Shown here in pieces: positions 7,265 to 15,673 of a stretch of 33,324 bases of DNA. Positions within the stretch are counted from its first letter, which is position 1; each line of letters starts with the position of its first letter. The notes beneath the pieces were generated by a model. The model saw only the letters and a program-made list of their open reading frames with translations. It was not told the origin of the DNA and made no database searches. This stretch comes from Psychrobacter sp. UBA6766 (GTDB lineage Bacteria; Pseudomonadota; Gammaproteobacteria; Pseudomonadales; Moraxellaceae): contig NZ_DKGQ01000040.1 of assembly GCF_002453355.1 (NCBI RefSeq), forward strand, positions 1-33,324, in the 5' to 3' direction. Both the position numbers and the translations under genes were made by a program.

Positions 7265-8953
7265 ATGCCCGTAGCAGCTTATAGTAAAACTGAGCAGAGA
7301 GTTTCTGCCCCATCGCCAGCTACTCATCCTAGTTGGCGTTTTGGTGGGCTGTCCGCCGCCGAATTAATGCCCCATTTACAGCGTTATGTGTACGCTCAAA
7401 ATCCTAAAGCAAACTGGCAATTGGTTTGGCTGAATAACGACGGACGACCTGTGATTGGTTTATTACCAAAAGTAAGTTGGTCTGTTTATTATGCTAATCA
7501 TGCGCAATACTCTGCTAAGCAAACCGCTTATCATGTCGTAAAAACCTGCCGTAATTTTAAACAAAATAAGAGTCATTCCAGCACGACAGCTACTATGAGT
7601 TATAGTGACTGGCAAGAGGAATTAATTGCTTATAGTCAGGATTATGACACTTATAATGATGACTCTATTTCAGTTAAAGAAGATAATCAGCAGCCAATTT
7701 ACCACCATGGATTAATAGGTTTTATTGGTTACGATATTGCCGCTTATGAGCTGAGTCCAACTGCTACAATTGAGCTAGCAACCCAGCCTTGTGCCGTTCT
7801 AGGACACTACGATATTTATCTATCGCTAAACGCTGAGCAAACAAGCTGGCAGCTAAATATAAAAACCAGCTTAACGGACACTGATAGCGTTAGAAATCAC
7901 GAGCAAAAAGATATACTGGTTAACAGGCTCATAGAACATTTAGATGACTTGGACAGTAAGTTATCTCATCAAAATTTAGAAAAACCAACACTTGAAGCGT
8001 CACCTCAAACGATGCCTTTACGATTAACAGCGCAATGGAAGAAACTCGATTATCAGCAAGCCTTTGATAAAACCCAAAACTATCTGAAACAAGGTGACTG
8101 CTATCAAATCAATCTCACCCAAGAATGGAAAGGTTCTTTTAATCAAAGTATCAGCAATAACGCTTCATTACCGAAGCTTATCGAATATTTGCCTGCCTTG
8201 CATCATGATACTAAAACGCCTTTCGCAGGATATTTAGCGATTAATGACATAAATAATGCGGTTAATAACAAAATATCTAATAATCAATTTGAATTATTAA
8301 GCTGCTCGCCTGAGTTATTTTTTACCTTTGTTAAAAACGAGAACACTGGCAAGCATCATATATGCACCAAACCTATTAAGGGTACGATGCCGCGCGGTCT
8401 AAATCCCGAACAAGATGATGCCTATAAACAACAACTTATCGACAGTGAAAAAGACCGCGCTGAAAATGTTATGATTGTCGATTTATTGCGTAATGATTTA
8501 GGGAAATACGCCAAAATCGGTAGCGTCAAAGTACCGAAATTATTTGCCATTGAAAGCTTTAGTAATGTACATCATATGGTCAGCACCATTACCGCTGAGC
8601 TAAAGACAGATACTCATCCTCTCGAAGTCCTATTTGGCAGTTTACCCGCAGGTTCTATCACAGGAACGCCAAAAAAACGCGCTGTCGAAATCATTGCTGA
8701 GTTGGAAAGAGCGCCGCGCGGTGCTTATTGTGGCACGATGGGTTATATGAACTTTGATGGTAGCGGCCAATGGAATGTCTTGATTCGAACCCTGCAAGCC
8801 AACACGTCATCAAATGATAAATTAGGAAAATCAGGTCAAATCAGTTTGTGGGCAGGCGGCGGAATTACCATTGCTTCTGACTATGATGCTGAGTATCAAG
8901 AGTGCCATGATAAAGTTGACAACCTACTCTCTATACTCTCTCAAGAAACATAA
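7265..8953 (+). CDS. pabB: Aminodeoxychorismate synthase component I
   Basis: Makes 4-amino-4-deoxychorismate from chorismate, with ammonia from a PabA glutaminase, on the route to p-aminobenzoate and folate. The C-terminal half (about residue 260 to the end) is the chorismate-binding domain: QGDCYQINLTQ, SCSPELFF, PIKGTMPRG, DLLRNDLGK, GSITGTPKKRA and AGGGITIASDYDAEYQE. The Lys in PIKGT is typical of PabB; anthranilate synthase has PIAGT. The protein is 562 residues, longer than E. coli PabB (about 450), because of extra sequence in the N-terminal half. It begins 2 bases after fabB with no strong ribosome site, so translational coupling is likely. pabA and pabC are not in the window. Confidence 0.92.
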   Translation: MPVAAYSKTEQRVSAPSPATHPSWRFGGLSAAELMPHLQRYVYAQNPKANWQLVWLNNDGRPVIGLLPKVSWSVYYANHAQYSAKQTAYHVVKTCRNFKQNKSHSSTTATMSYSDWQEELIAYSQDYDTYNDDSISVKEDNQQPIYHHGLIGFIGYDIAAYELSPTATIELATQPCAVLGHYDIYLSLNAEQTSWQLNIKTSLTDTDSVRNHEQKDILVNRLIEHLDDLDSKLSHQNLEKPTLEASPQTMPLRLTAQWKKLDYQQAFDKTQNYLKQGDCYQINLTQEWKGSFNQSISNNASLPKLIEYLPALHHDTKTPFAGYLAINDINNAVNNKISNNQFELLSCSPELFFTFVKNENTGKHHICTKPIKGTMPRGLNPEQDDAYKQQLIDSEKDRAENVMIVDLLRNDLGKYAKIGSVKVPKLFAIESFSNVHHMVSTITAELKTDTHPLEVLFGSLPAGSITGTPKKRAVEIIAELERAPRGAYCGTMGYMNFDGSGQWNVLIRTLQANTSSNDKLGKSGQISLWAGGGITIASDYDAEYQECHDKVDNLLSILSQET

Positions 8954-8968
8954 TATCAAGCTAGGAAT

Positions 8969-9000
8969 GCCTGCTTAACATGACGTTAGCAGGCTTTTTA
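8969..9000 (+). terminator. Terminator of the fabB-pabB unit
   Basis: GCCTGCT(T)AAC pairs with GTTAGCAGGC (10 pairs, one bulged T, 5-base loop) and is followed by TTTTT. It lies 15 bases past the pabB stop. It lacks a T-run on the other strand, so it serves the plus strand only. Confidence 0.85.
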
Positions 9001-9053
9001 TTGATAAAGTTATGGCTATTCGACAGTTAACAGTTAACTCGCAATGCGCGATA

Positions 9054-10187
9054 TTAATTGGCAACAGTTTCCGCTTCTGTCTGAAACACTTTTAATGCTT
9101 CTATTAAACGCTTATTTTGCTCTACCGTACCGACGGTAATTCGCAAATACTCACTGATGCGCGGCTTATCAAAATGACGCACGATAATACCCTGCTCGCG
9201 TAAAGCCGCTGCTACGCCACTGGCATTACCGTCTTTTGGACGCGTAAAAATAAAGTTCGCCTGCGATGGTAGCACATCATATTCCAAGGCCGTCAACTCT
9301 GCGCTGAGTGCTTGGCGTAAATCAATCACTTGCTGACAAGTCTGGGTAAAGTATTCGACATCTAAGATACTGGCGGTTGCCCCCGCTTGTGCCAACTTAT
9401 CGAGCGGATAGCTGTTAAAGCTGTTTTTCATACGCGTTAACGCTTCGATTAATGATGGGTTAGCAAATGCCATTCCGACACGTAAGCCAGCAAGCGAGCG
9501 TGATTTTGAAAAGGTCTGGGTGACAAGAATATTATCGCACTCATTGATTAGGCTCACTGCTGATACTTCTGTATTTGAGCTACCTTCTTCTATTTGGGCA
9601 AAATCAATATAAGCTTCATCAATCACAATCACAGAATTTGAATGTTCACCAGCAAGCTTTCGAATATCAGCAAGGGATAACAATAATCCCGTTGGGGCAT
9701 TAGGATTGGCAATGATAATGCCACTACAAGGCTGGCGATAGGCATCTGGACTGATACTAAAATCCGCTTCTAGCGCAATTTGCACCAGCTCAATACCAAA
9801 AGTTTGCGCGTAAACAGGATAAAAGCTATAACTGATATCAGGCGCTAAAACAGGGCGCTCTTTTAAGAAAAAACTGGCAAATACCAGCGCCAACACTTCA
9901 TCCGAGCCATTACCAACGAACACTTGATTGATATCAAGGTTATATAACTCTGCCAATGCGGTACGCAAATCATCAGACTCAGGCGCAGGATATAATCGCA
10001 GCTCATCTGCTTGCTGTTGTAAAACTTTTGCAATTGCCTCGCCCACTTTTGGTGAGGGTGGAAATGGATTTTCGTTGGTATTTAATTTGCATAAATTTTC
10101 ATGCTGAGGCTGCTCGCCCGGAACGTAAGGTGACAAATTACGCGCTTTAGATGACCAAAGTCTGGTGTCTATCTTTAACTCACTCAT
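9054..10187 (-). CDS. hisC: Histidinol-phosphate aminotransferase
   Basis: PLP enzyme that transaminates imidazole acetol phosphate to L-histidinol phosphate, using glutamate. The 377 residues are a typical class I/II aminotransferase. They show LNTNENPFPPSP near the N-terminus, GNGSDEVL (92-99), NPNAPTG (161-167), DEAYIDF (190-196), the PLP lysine K228 in TQTFSKSRSLAGLRVG, and a C-terminal YLRITVGT with the phosphate-binding Arg. Start ATG 10187 has AGGAT upstream. It follows hisD by 81 bases and ends that transcription unit. Paralogous HisC-type enzymes can also act on aromatic amino acids, but the his context supports HisC. Confidence 0.93.
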   Translation of the reverse strand: MSELKIDTRLWSSKARNLSPYVPGEQPQHENLCKLNTNENPFPPSPKVGEAIAKVLQQQADELRLYPAPESDDLRTALAELYNLDINQVFVGNGSDEVLALVFASFFLKERPVLAPDISYSFYPVYAQTFGIELVQIALEADFSISPDAYRQPCSGIIIANPNAPTGLLLSLADIRKLAGEHSNSVIVIDEAYIDFAQIEEGSSNTEVSAVSLINECDNILVTQTFSKSRSLAGLRVGMAFANPSLIEALTRMKNSFNSYPLDKLAQAGATASILDVEYFTQTCQQVIDLRQALSAELTALEYDVLPSQANFIFTRPKDGNASGVAAALREQGIIVRHFDKPRISEYLRITVGTVEQNKRLIEALKVFQTEAETVAN

Positions 10188-10268
10188 AAGTTATCCTACT
10201 CATTAGCCACATAAATTATTGAATGTAGATTATTAAGATTAAATTATTCAACTGTCTTATTAACTGTT

Positions 10269-11564
10269 TTACTGATAACGATAGCGGGCTGAGCGCGCAT
10301 GGGCTTCTAAATCCTCACGCTGCGCTAAAACATCGGCAGTTTCAGCCAGCGGCTTACTACCCGCTTCACTACAATAAATAATCGATGATTTCTTTTGGAA
10401 GTCATAAACGCCAAGTGGCGAAGAGAAACGCGCAGTACCAGAGGTTGGCAACACATGATTGGGACCAGCACAGTAATCACCAATCGCTTCAGGCGTATGG
10501 CGTCCCATAAAGATAGCGCCAGCATGACGAACCTCATTAAGTAGCGCATCGGGGTTATCAACAGACAGCTCTAAATGTTCAGGCGCCACGCGATTAATCA
10601 CATCCACACCTTGCTTGCGGTCTTTAACTAAAATAAGCGCGCCACGGTTTTTTAGCGAATCACGGGCGATATCGGCTTTTGGCAATTCTGCCAAGGCTTT
10701 TTCAATCTCAGCTGCCACTTCTTGAAGCTGTTGCTCACTAGTAGTCACAAAAATAGCTTGAGCGATACGGTCGTGCTCGGCCTGTGACAATAAATCCATT
10801 GCCAACCAATCAGCGCGATCTTGCTCCTCACCTTCTGCATAGACCAATACTTCAGAGGGACCGGCAATCATATCAATCCCAACTTGACCAAATACCGCAC
10901 GCTTCGCCGCCGCAACATATTTATTACCAGGACCGGTTATTTTATCTACGGCTGGAATCGTTTCGGTACCGTATGCCAAAGCTGCAACCGCTTGTGCTCC
11001 GCCAATAGTAAAGACACGGTCAACTTGAGCCAAATGTGCGGCGGCCAATACCAATGGATTAAGCTCGCCTTTTGGCGCTGGCACGACCATAATTACCTCT
11101 TTGACGCCAGCCACTTTGGCAGGAATCGCATTCATCAATACAGAAGACGGATAAGAGGCCAAACCGCCGGGAACATAAATACCAACGCGATCAAGTGGCG
11201 TCACTTTTTGCCCTAAGCGATTACCAAGCTCATCTTCATATTGCCAAGTCTCTTGCACTTGGCGCTCATGAAACGCCTGAACCCGTGTCGCTGCCGTCGT
11301 CAAAGCCATTTTGACTGTCTTATCAAGATTGGCAAACGCGTCAGCAAGTGCGTCTTTAGACAGCTCTAACTCTTGTATCATCAATGCTGGATGCTGATCA
11401 AACTTCTGAGTCAATGCCAGTACCACGTTATCGCCACCATGACGTACATTATTAATGATATCGTCAACGGTTTTTAGTAATTCAACATCGTTGACGGTTT
11501 CAAAAGCAAGTAGCTGAGCCAGTTGACTGTCAAAATCCGCATCTTGGGTACTTAGTTGGCGCAT
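10269..11564 (-). CDS. hisD: Histidinol dehydrogenase
   Basis: Zinc enzyme that oxidises L-histidinol to L-histidine in two NAD-dependent steps, the last steps of the pathway. The 431 residues are the family length. Signature stretches are VPGGLASYPSSVLMNAIPAKVAG, ITGPGNKYVAAAKR, GIDMIAGPSEVLV and APEHLEL, which holds the catalytic Glu-His pair, with GPNHVLPTSGTARF near the C-terminus. Start ATG 11564 has AGGAT upstream. A good promoter lies at 11679-11706 and a hairpin separates it from hisG, so hisD-hisC looks independently transcribed. Confidence 0.96.
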   Translation of the reverse strand: MRQLSTQDADFDSQLAQLLAFETVNDVELLKTVDDIINNVRHGGDNVVLALTQKFDQHPALMIQELELSKDALADAFANLDKTVKMALTTAATRVQAFHERQVQETWQYEDELGNRLGQKVTPLDRVGIYVPGGLASYPSSVLMNAIPAKVAGVKEVIMVVPAPKGELNPLVLAAAHLAQVDRVFTIGGAQAVAALAYGTETIPAVDKITGPGNKYVAAAKRAVFGQVGIDMIAGPSEVLVYAEGEEQDRADWLAMDLLSQAEHDRIAQAIFVTTSEQQLQEVAAEIEKALAELPKADIARDSLKNRGALILVKDRKQGVDVINRVAPEHLELSVDNPDALLNEVRHAGAIFMGRHTPEAIGDYCAGPNHVLPTSGTARFSSPLGVYDFQKKSSIIYCSEAGSKPLAETADVLAQREDLEAHARSARYRYQ

Positions 11565-11678
11565 GACTGAATCCTATGTTTGAGCATGAAAGTCGGCTAT
11601 AAAGAATAAAAGAGATAAGAAAGCAAGTGAAGAATGCAAAAGTCTATATGCCAGTTTATTTGTGGGTAGCTACCTCAG

Positions 11679-11706
11679 ATTATACTGAGCTTTTATTTTC
11701 TGGCAA
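11679..11706 (-). promoter_or_regulatory. Predicted promoter of hisD-hisC
   Basis: The minus strand reads TTGCCA (11701-11706), 16 bases, then TATAAT (11679-11684). It lies about 115 bases before the hisD ATG and just past the hairpin after hisG. Confidence 0.6.
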
Positions 11707-11718
11707 GCAAACGTAATA

Positions 11719-11765
11719 AAACCAGTTTAGCACGCCATATCTATCCTAGAGCGCTAAACTGGTTT
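11719..11765 (-). terminator. Hairpin after hisG, probable terminator
   Basis: AAACCAGTTTAGC and GCTAAACTGGTTT form a perfect 13-bp stem with a 21-base loop. On the minus strand TTTTATTACG follows. It lies 86 bases past the hisG stop. The T-run is short, so termination may be partial. Confidence 0.6.
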
Positions 11766-11850
11766 AAATTTTTGTATAACCGTACTTTATATTATCACTG
11801 ATTAGCAGTGTATTATAAAAACGTTTTATAAATAATAAATAAATAATAAT

Positions 11851-12546
11851 TTAAGAAGCGCTGGCAATACTGTCTTTAAAGCTGTCTAAAATCGGCTCAA
11901 GTAAGGCAAATTTGCGCTTATAGCTGACTTGATTGACGATAAGGCGTGACGACACATCACAAATATGGTCGCGCGCCTCAAGCCCATTGGCACGCAGCGT
12001 ATTTCCGGTATCGACGACATCAACAATCAAGTCACCCAATCCAACCAAGGGCGCAAGCTCCATCGAACCATACAGCTTAATGACATCGACTTGCTGACCT
12101 TGGCTAGCAAAGTAAGCGCGGGCAACATTGACATATTTGGTCGCAATTCGCAGACGGCGATTTGGCAGCGGCGCGTCTTTTACGCCCGCCGTCATCAGCT
12201 TACATTGGGCAATTCGTAAATCTAATAATTCATAAACGTGATTAGCACCATGCTCGAGCAATACGTCTTTTCCCGCCACGCCAAAATCAGCCGCGCCGTG
12301 TTCAACGTAGGTTGGCACGTCACTGGCACGCAAAATTAAGACGCGCACATTTGGGTTTGAAGTTGGGAAAATAAGTTTTCGCGACGCTTCAGGGTCTTCT
12401 AACAGCTCAACGCCAGCAGCACGCAGCAAAGGCATGGTCTCTTCTAAAATACGACCTTTTGACAACGCCAGTGTTAAACCTGAAAACTCATCATTTACTT
12501 CGTTTAATAAACCATCATTTGGTAAGCTGTTGCTTGCTTCAGTCAT
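11851..12546 (-). CDS. hisG: ATP phosphoribosyltransferase, short form
   Basis: First enzyme of histidine synthesis: condenses ATP and PRPP to phosphoribosyl-ATP. From the ATG at 12546 (MTEASNSLPNDG) it has about 231 residues. It contains LALSKGRILEETMPLL, RASDVPTYVEHGAADFGVAGKDVL, and the PRPP-site segment DLIVDVVDTGNTLRANGLE. It stops right after the catalytic domains and lacks the C-terminal regulatory domain of long HisG, so by family rule it needs HisZ, which is not in this window. The frame is open 12 codons upstream, but that start has no ribosome site, whereas AAGAG precedes 12546. It follows murA by 99 bases. Confidence 0.93.
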   Translation of the reverse strand: MTEASNSLPNDGLLNEVNDEFSGLTLALSKGRILEETMPLLRAAGVELLEDPEASRKLIFPTSNPNVRVLILRASDVPTYVEHGAADFGVAGKDVLLEHGANHVYELLDLRIAQCKLMTAGVKDAPLPNRRLRIATKYVNVARAYFASQGQQVDVIKLYGSMELAPLVGLGDLIVDVVDTGNTLRANGLEARDHICDVSSRLIVNQVSYKRKFALLEPILDSFKDSIASAS

Positions 12547-12645
12547 AATGACTCTTGTCCGTGTACAGTTAGTTACTGCCATTAAATGGCGTTAGTAATT
12601 TATTTAATAATGGTTAATACCAATAATAACGGCTGAAGAGCCAGT

Positions 12646-13914
12646 CTAGTCATTCGTATTAATACGTTCGATATTAACCCCAAGCGCACGCAGTTTTTCT
12701 TCGACGTGCTCATAACCACGGTCAATGTGATAAATGCGATCAATCAAGCTCTCGCCTTCAGCAGAAGCCGCCGCCATGACCAGTGACATCGAAGCCCGCA
12801 AATCCGTTGCCATGACGGGCGCAGCAGTAAAATGCTCAACGCCTTTAACCACAGCCGTATGACCGTCTACTTGAATGGATGCCCCTAAACGGTTGAGTTC
12901 CGGCACGTGCATATAGCGATTTTCAAAGATATTTTCAATAAAGGTGCTGGTACCATCAGCGAGACAAGAAATCGCCATCACCTGCGCTTGCATATCGGTT
13001 GGGAAGCCTGGATGCGGCTGGGTACGGATATTAACCGGTAACGGACGGCCTTTCATTTGGGCGCGAATCCAATCATCACCCGTGGTGATAATCGCCCCCA
13101 TGTCTTCAAATTTTTCTAATACTGGCGCTAATAAAAGCGCTGAAGTATTTTTAGTCAACACATCACCGCGCGTCATCAAAGCACCAGCAAGATAAGAGCC
13201 AGTTTCGATACGATCTGGCACGACCGAATACTCACAACCATGCAAGCGCTCAACGCCTTCGATGGTCATGGTTGCGGTTCCAATGCCACTTATTTTGGCG
13301 CCCATTGCCACCAGCATATTGGCCAAATCAACCACTTCTGGCTCAAGGGCACAGTTTCCTAGCACGGTGGTGCCTTTTGCCAATGCTGCCGCCATAATGA
13401 CATTTTCAGTACCGCCGACCGTCACCATATCAAAGGAGAAGTTACAGCCAATCAGCTTGCCGCCTTTTGGCGCTTGGGCTTTGACATAACCATTCTCGAC
13501 GCTAATCTCAGCACCCATGGCTTCAAAAGCTTTTAGATGTTGGTCGACAGGACGTGAACCAATAGCACAGCCGCCCGGCAAAGACACTTCGGCTTCGCCA
13601 AAGCGCGCCAGTAAAGGACCTAATACTAAAATCGAAGCGCGCATGGTTTTCACCAAATCATACGGCGCGTAAAAATTATCGATATTCTTCGTATCGCAAA
13701 CGACAGTGTCGCCCTGCTTTTGAATATCAATGCCCATACCGCCAATCAATTCAATCAGGGTGCGCACATCTTGTAGTGATGGCACGTTGTGCAATGTCGT
13801 TGGGGTCTCGGCCAAAATCATAGCAGCGAGTAACGGTAGAGCGGCATTTTTGGCGCCTGAGATGGTGACTTCCCCTGCGATACGACTGCTTCCGGTGATT
13901 AAAAATTGGTCCAT
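12646..13914 (-). CDS. murA: UDP-N-acetylglucosamine 1-carboxyvinyltransferase
   Basis: Transfers enolpyruvate from PEP to UDP-GlcNAc, the first committed step of peptidoglycan synthesis, in the cytoplasm. The 422 residues match the family. K22 lies in SGAKNAALP and the catalytic cysteine is C116 in SLPGGCAIGSRPVDQH, the residue alkylated by fosfomycin. Since Cys and not Asp is present, the enzyme is expected to be fosfomycin-sensitive. The ribosome site is weak. The order ibaG-murA-hisG is common in pseudomonads and relatives and suggests one transcript. Confidence 0.97.
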   Translation of the reverse strand: MDQFLITGSSRIAGEVTISGAKNAALPLLAAMILAETPTTLHNVPSLQDVRTLIELIGGMGIDIQKQGDTVVCDTKNIDNFYAPYDLVKTMRASILVLGPLLARFGEAEVSLPGGCAIGSRPVDQHLKAFEAMGAEISVENGYVKAQAPKGGKLIGCNFSFDMVTVGGTENVIMAAALAKGTTVLGNCALEPEVVDLANMLVAMGAKISGIGTATMTIEGVERLHGCEYSVVPDRIETGSYLAGALMTRGDVLTKNTSALLLAPVLEKFEDMGAIITTGDDWIRAQMKGRPLPVNIRTQPHPGFPTDMQAQVMAISCLADGTSTFIENIFENRYMHVPELNRLGASIQVDGHTAVVKGVEHFTAAPVMATDLRASMSLVMAAASAEGESLIDRIYHIDRGYEHVEEKLRALGVNIERINTND

Positions 13915-14022
13915 AAAGGTGACAACCTAGCGATAAGTATAAAAAAATATGAAAAACCAGAAATGATAAAACCAGCAATATCCATTGCCGGTGCGACACA
14001 TTCTAGTCATAAATAAAAAGTG

Positions 14023-14274
14023 TTAGCCTTGAGATTGAACTTCCCATTCGGCTGGCGTTAACGCTTGAATATTAAGCGCATGGATATCACCGCTCGCAAT
14101 TTTGTCATTTACCAAGGCGTAAACGGACTGCTGGCGTTGCACTGTGCGCTTGCCTTCAAAGCTGGCATCAACCACTCGTACATCAAACTTGGTACCTTGA
14201 TTGGCAGCTTGAATAAAAGCATCTGGAAAATGAGTTTGTAAAAATGCAATCAAATCGTCAGCGTTCATGCTCAT
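14023..14274 (-). CDS. ibaG: BolA-family protein IbaG
   Basis: Small BolA/IbaG (YrbA) protein; relatives form Fe-S-bridged complexes with monothiol glutaredoxins and take part in Fe-S or acid-stress functions. From MSMNADDLIAFLQTHFP the protein is 83 residues, the family size. The core VRVVDASFEGKRTVQRQQSVYALVNDKIASGDIHALNIQ resembles the class II KH-like fold. The frame is open to 14322, but that longer start has no ribosome site and would add residues outside the family. The ribosome site of the chosen start (AAGG) is distant. It stands immediately upstream of murA, as in E. coli. Confidence 0.85.
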   Translation of the reverse strand: MSMNADDLIAFLQTHFPDAFIQAANQGTKFDVRVVDASFEGKRTVQRQQSVYALVNDKIASGDIHALNIQALTPAEWEVQSQG

Positions 14275-14374
14275 AGAATATTCTGCCTTAAGGGTTAAGT
14301 AGGTGGATACAAAGTTAGCCATTATAACAAGAGTTTGATCATCTTACATTACTGTCTTATACAACTGCACTTAA

Positions 14375-15403
14375 CTATTTAAGCGTTTTATCCAAATAGC
14401 TAAGCACTTGTGCGCGTACGTTATTTACCCAGCGTAATGGCGGCGCCATCGCCCCGATACTAGTAGCATGACTGGCACCGGCAATTTCACCTGTTTCGAC
14501 TTTGATGCCCGCTGCTTTTAATGCTTGTGTCATCTTAATGGCATTGCTTATATGAACGACTTTATCTTTTTCTGCGGTGAGTAATAAATACGGTGGCTGA
14601 GCGCCTTTAATATTTCGATCTGGCATGACTTCATCTGGCGTCGCACTGGCCCCAAAGGCGGTCGCACTACTGTATTTACGAAAGTCATAGCTATAAGGTC
14701 CTGCGATACCAATCACAGCGGCAATATCTTTTGGCTTCATGCCATAGGGCGCCAAGAAATCTTCATTAGCAACGGCAGCAACCGCATTAAACGCGCCAGC
14801 AGAGTGTCCCATTACGGCTAAACGTTTGGGATCAGCATGTAGACTTTCGGCATTCTTATAACTCCAGGCGATGGCCTGCGCGGTATCTTCTACATAATCA
14901 GGGTAAACGTGCTCGGGCGCTTTACGGTAATTAATCACTGCCGTGACATAGCCTGCTTGCGCCAGACTCTGACCGACAAAGGCGTATTCGTCTTTATTGC
15001 CACTTTCCCACGAGCCACCATGGACAAAAACCACCATTGGGTAGCTACCATTAATAGCCTTATCAGCAGTCGCGTTTTTTGATCTCATGGCTTTTACTAA
15101 CGGTTTTGGATAATAAATGTCCAAATCTTGCAATGGTTCGTCACCATATAGAATGTTTTTACTGACGCCAACACCGCCATTTGATGTTATACCATTAACG
15201 ATAGCGAGCGCCGATAGCGCCTGCGCTTGCTGGGTTGCGAGCGCAATACCGCCAACAGCTAATGCTGCCGTCACGCCGACGCTGATACGTTTAGGCGCGA
15301 GAGTCTTGGTCTGCCTTGTCTTTTTTTGTCTTGCTTCTTTTTGCGTTATTTCTTTTTGCCTTGTTACTTTTTGGATAGTCCCTTTATATAAATCCTTCAT
15401 CAC
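14375..15403 (-). CDS. Exported alpha/beta hydrolase (esterase/lipase-like)
   Basis: Carboxylesterase-like hydrolase of the HSL/BD-FAE type. It has the oxyanion motif HGGSW (128-132), nucleophile S201 in MGHSAGAF, acid D280 in TAEKD and base H312 in GASHATS. Substrate unknown. The N-terminus is odd: 13 residues, then a 5-residue, Lys/Arg/Gln-rich unit repeated four times (14-33), then a hydrophobic segment (40-62) ending AQA, which looks like a signal peptide or anchor. The export signal thus has an n-region near 40 residues. The start is GTG 15403 or ATG 15400, both behind AGGAA. It stands alone between ibaG and dolP. Confidence 0.82.
   Translation of the reverse strand: MMKDLYKGTIQKVTRQKEITQKEARQKKTRQTKTLAPKRISVGVTAALAVGGIALATQQAQALSALAIVNGITSNGGVGVSKNILYGDEPLQDLDIYYPKPLVKAMRSKNATADKAINGSYPMVVFVHGGSWESGNKDEYAFVGQSLAQAGYVTAVINYRKAPEHVYPDYVEDTAQAIAWSYKNAESLHADPKRLAVMGHSAGAFNAVAAVANEDFLAPYGMKPKDIAAVIGIAGPYSYDFRKYSSATAFGASATPDEVMPDRNIKGAQPPYLLLTAEKDKVVHISNAIKMTQALKAAGIKVETGEIAGASHATSIGAMAPPLRWVNNVRAQVLSYLDKTLK
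15305..15364 (-). repeat. Four 15-bp tandem repeats inside the hydrolase signal region
   Basis: Codons 14-33 of the hydrolase are four 5-residue units: TRQKE, ITQKE, ARQKK, TRQTK. At the DNA level these are 15-bp copies with a CAAAAA core. Since 15 is a multiple of 3, gain or loss of a copy keeps the frame and changes the charge and length of the signal n-region by five residues. Confidence 0.8.
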
Positions 15404-15673
15404 CAGTATTCCTATTATAAGCTCGTCGTCGGTTCATACCTGTCAGTCAGTTAACACTTAATAGTAGAGTGTCGGCTTTATTATTTTAGTTAGGCGTATT
15501 CTCTACTTTTTATTTAACAACTCTACTTTTTACGTTTTATATCTTACTGGCTGGCTAGGGGTTTATCGTGCTTTTCCTGTTATCACTATTTAGGTTTCTT
15601 GTGATTTTGAGCAGAATATTATCTAAAATCTTTAAGGATTTTTATAAAGGACGACATACGAACTCGATGACGG

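Noticed and set aside
10821..11216. 131-residue plus-strand open frame
   Set aside because: It lies wholly inside hisD on the opposite strand, with no motif and unnatural composition: a shadow frame.
13751..13999. 82-residue minus-strand open frame spanning the murA start
   Set aside because: Mostly out-of-phase murA sequence; the part before murA has no ribosome site or similarity.
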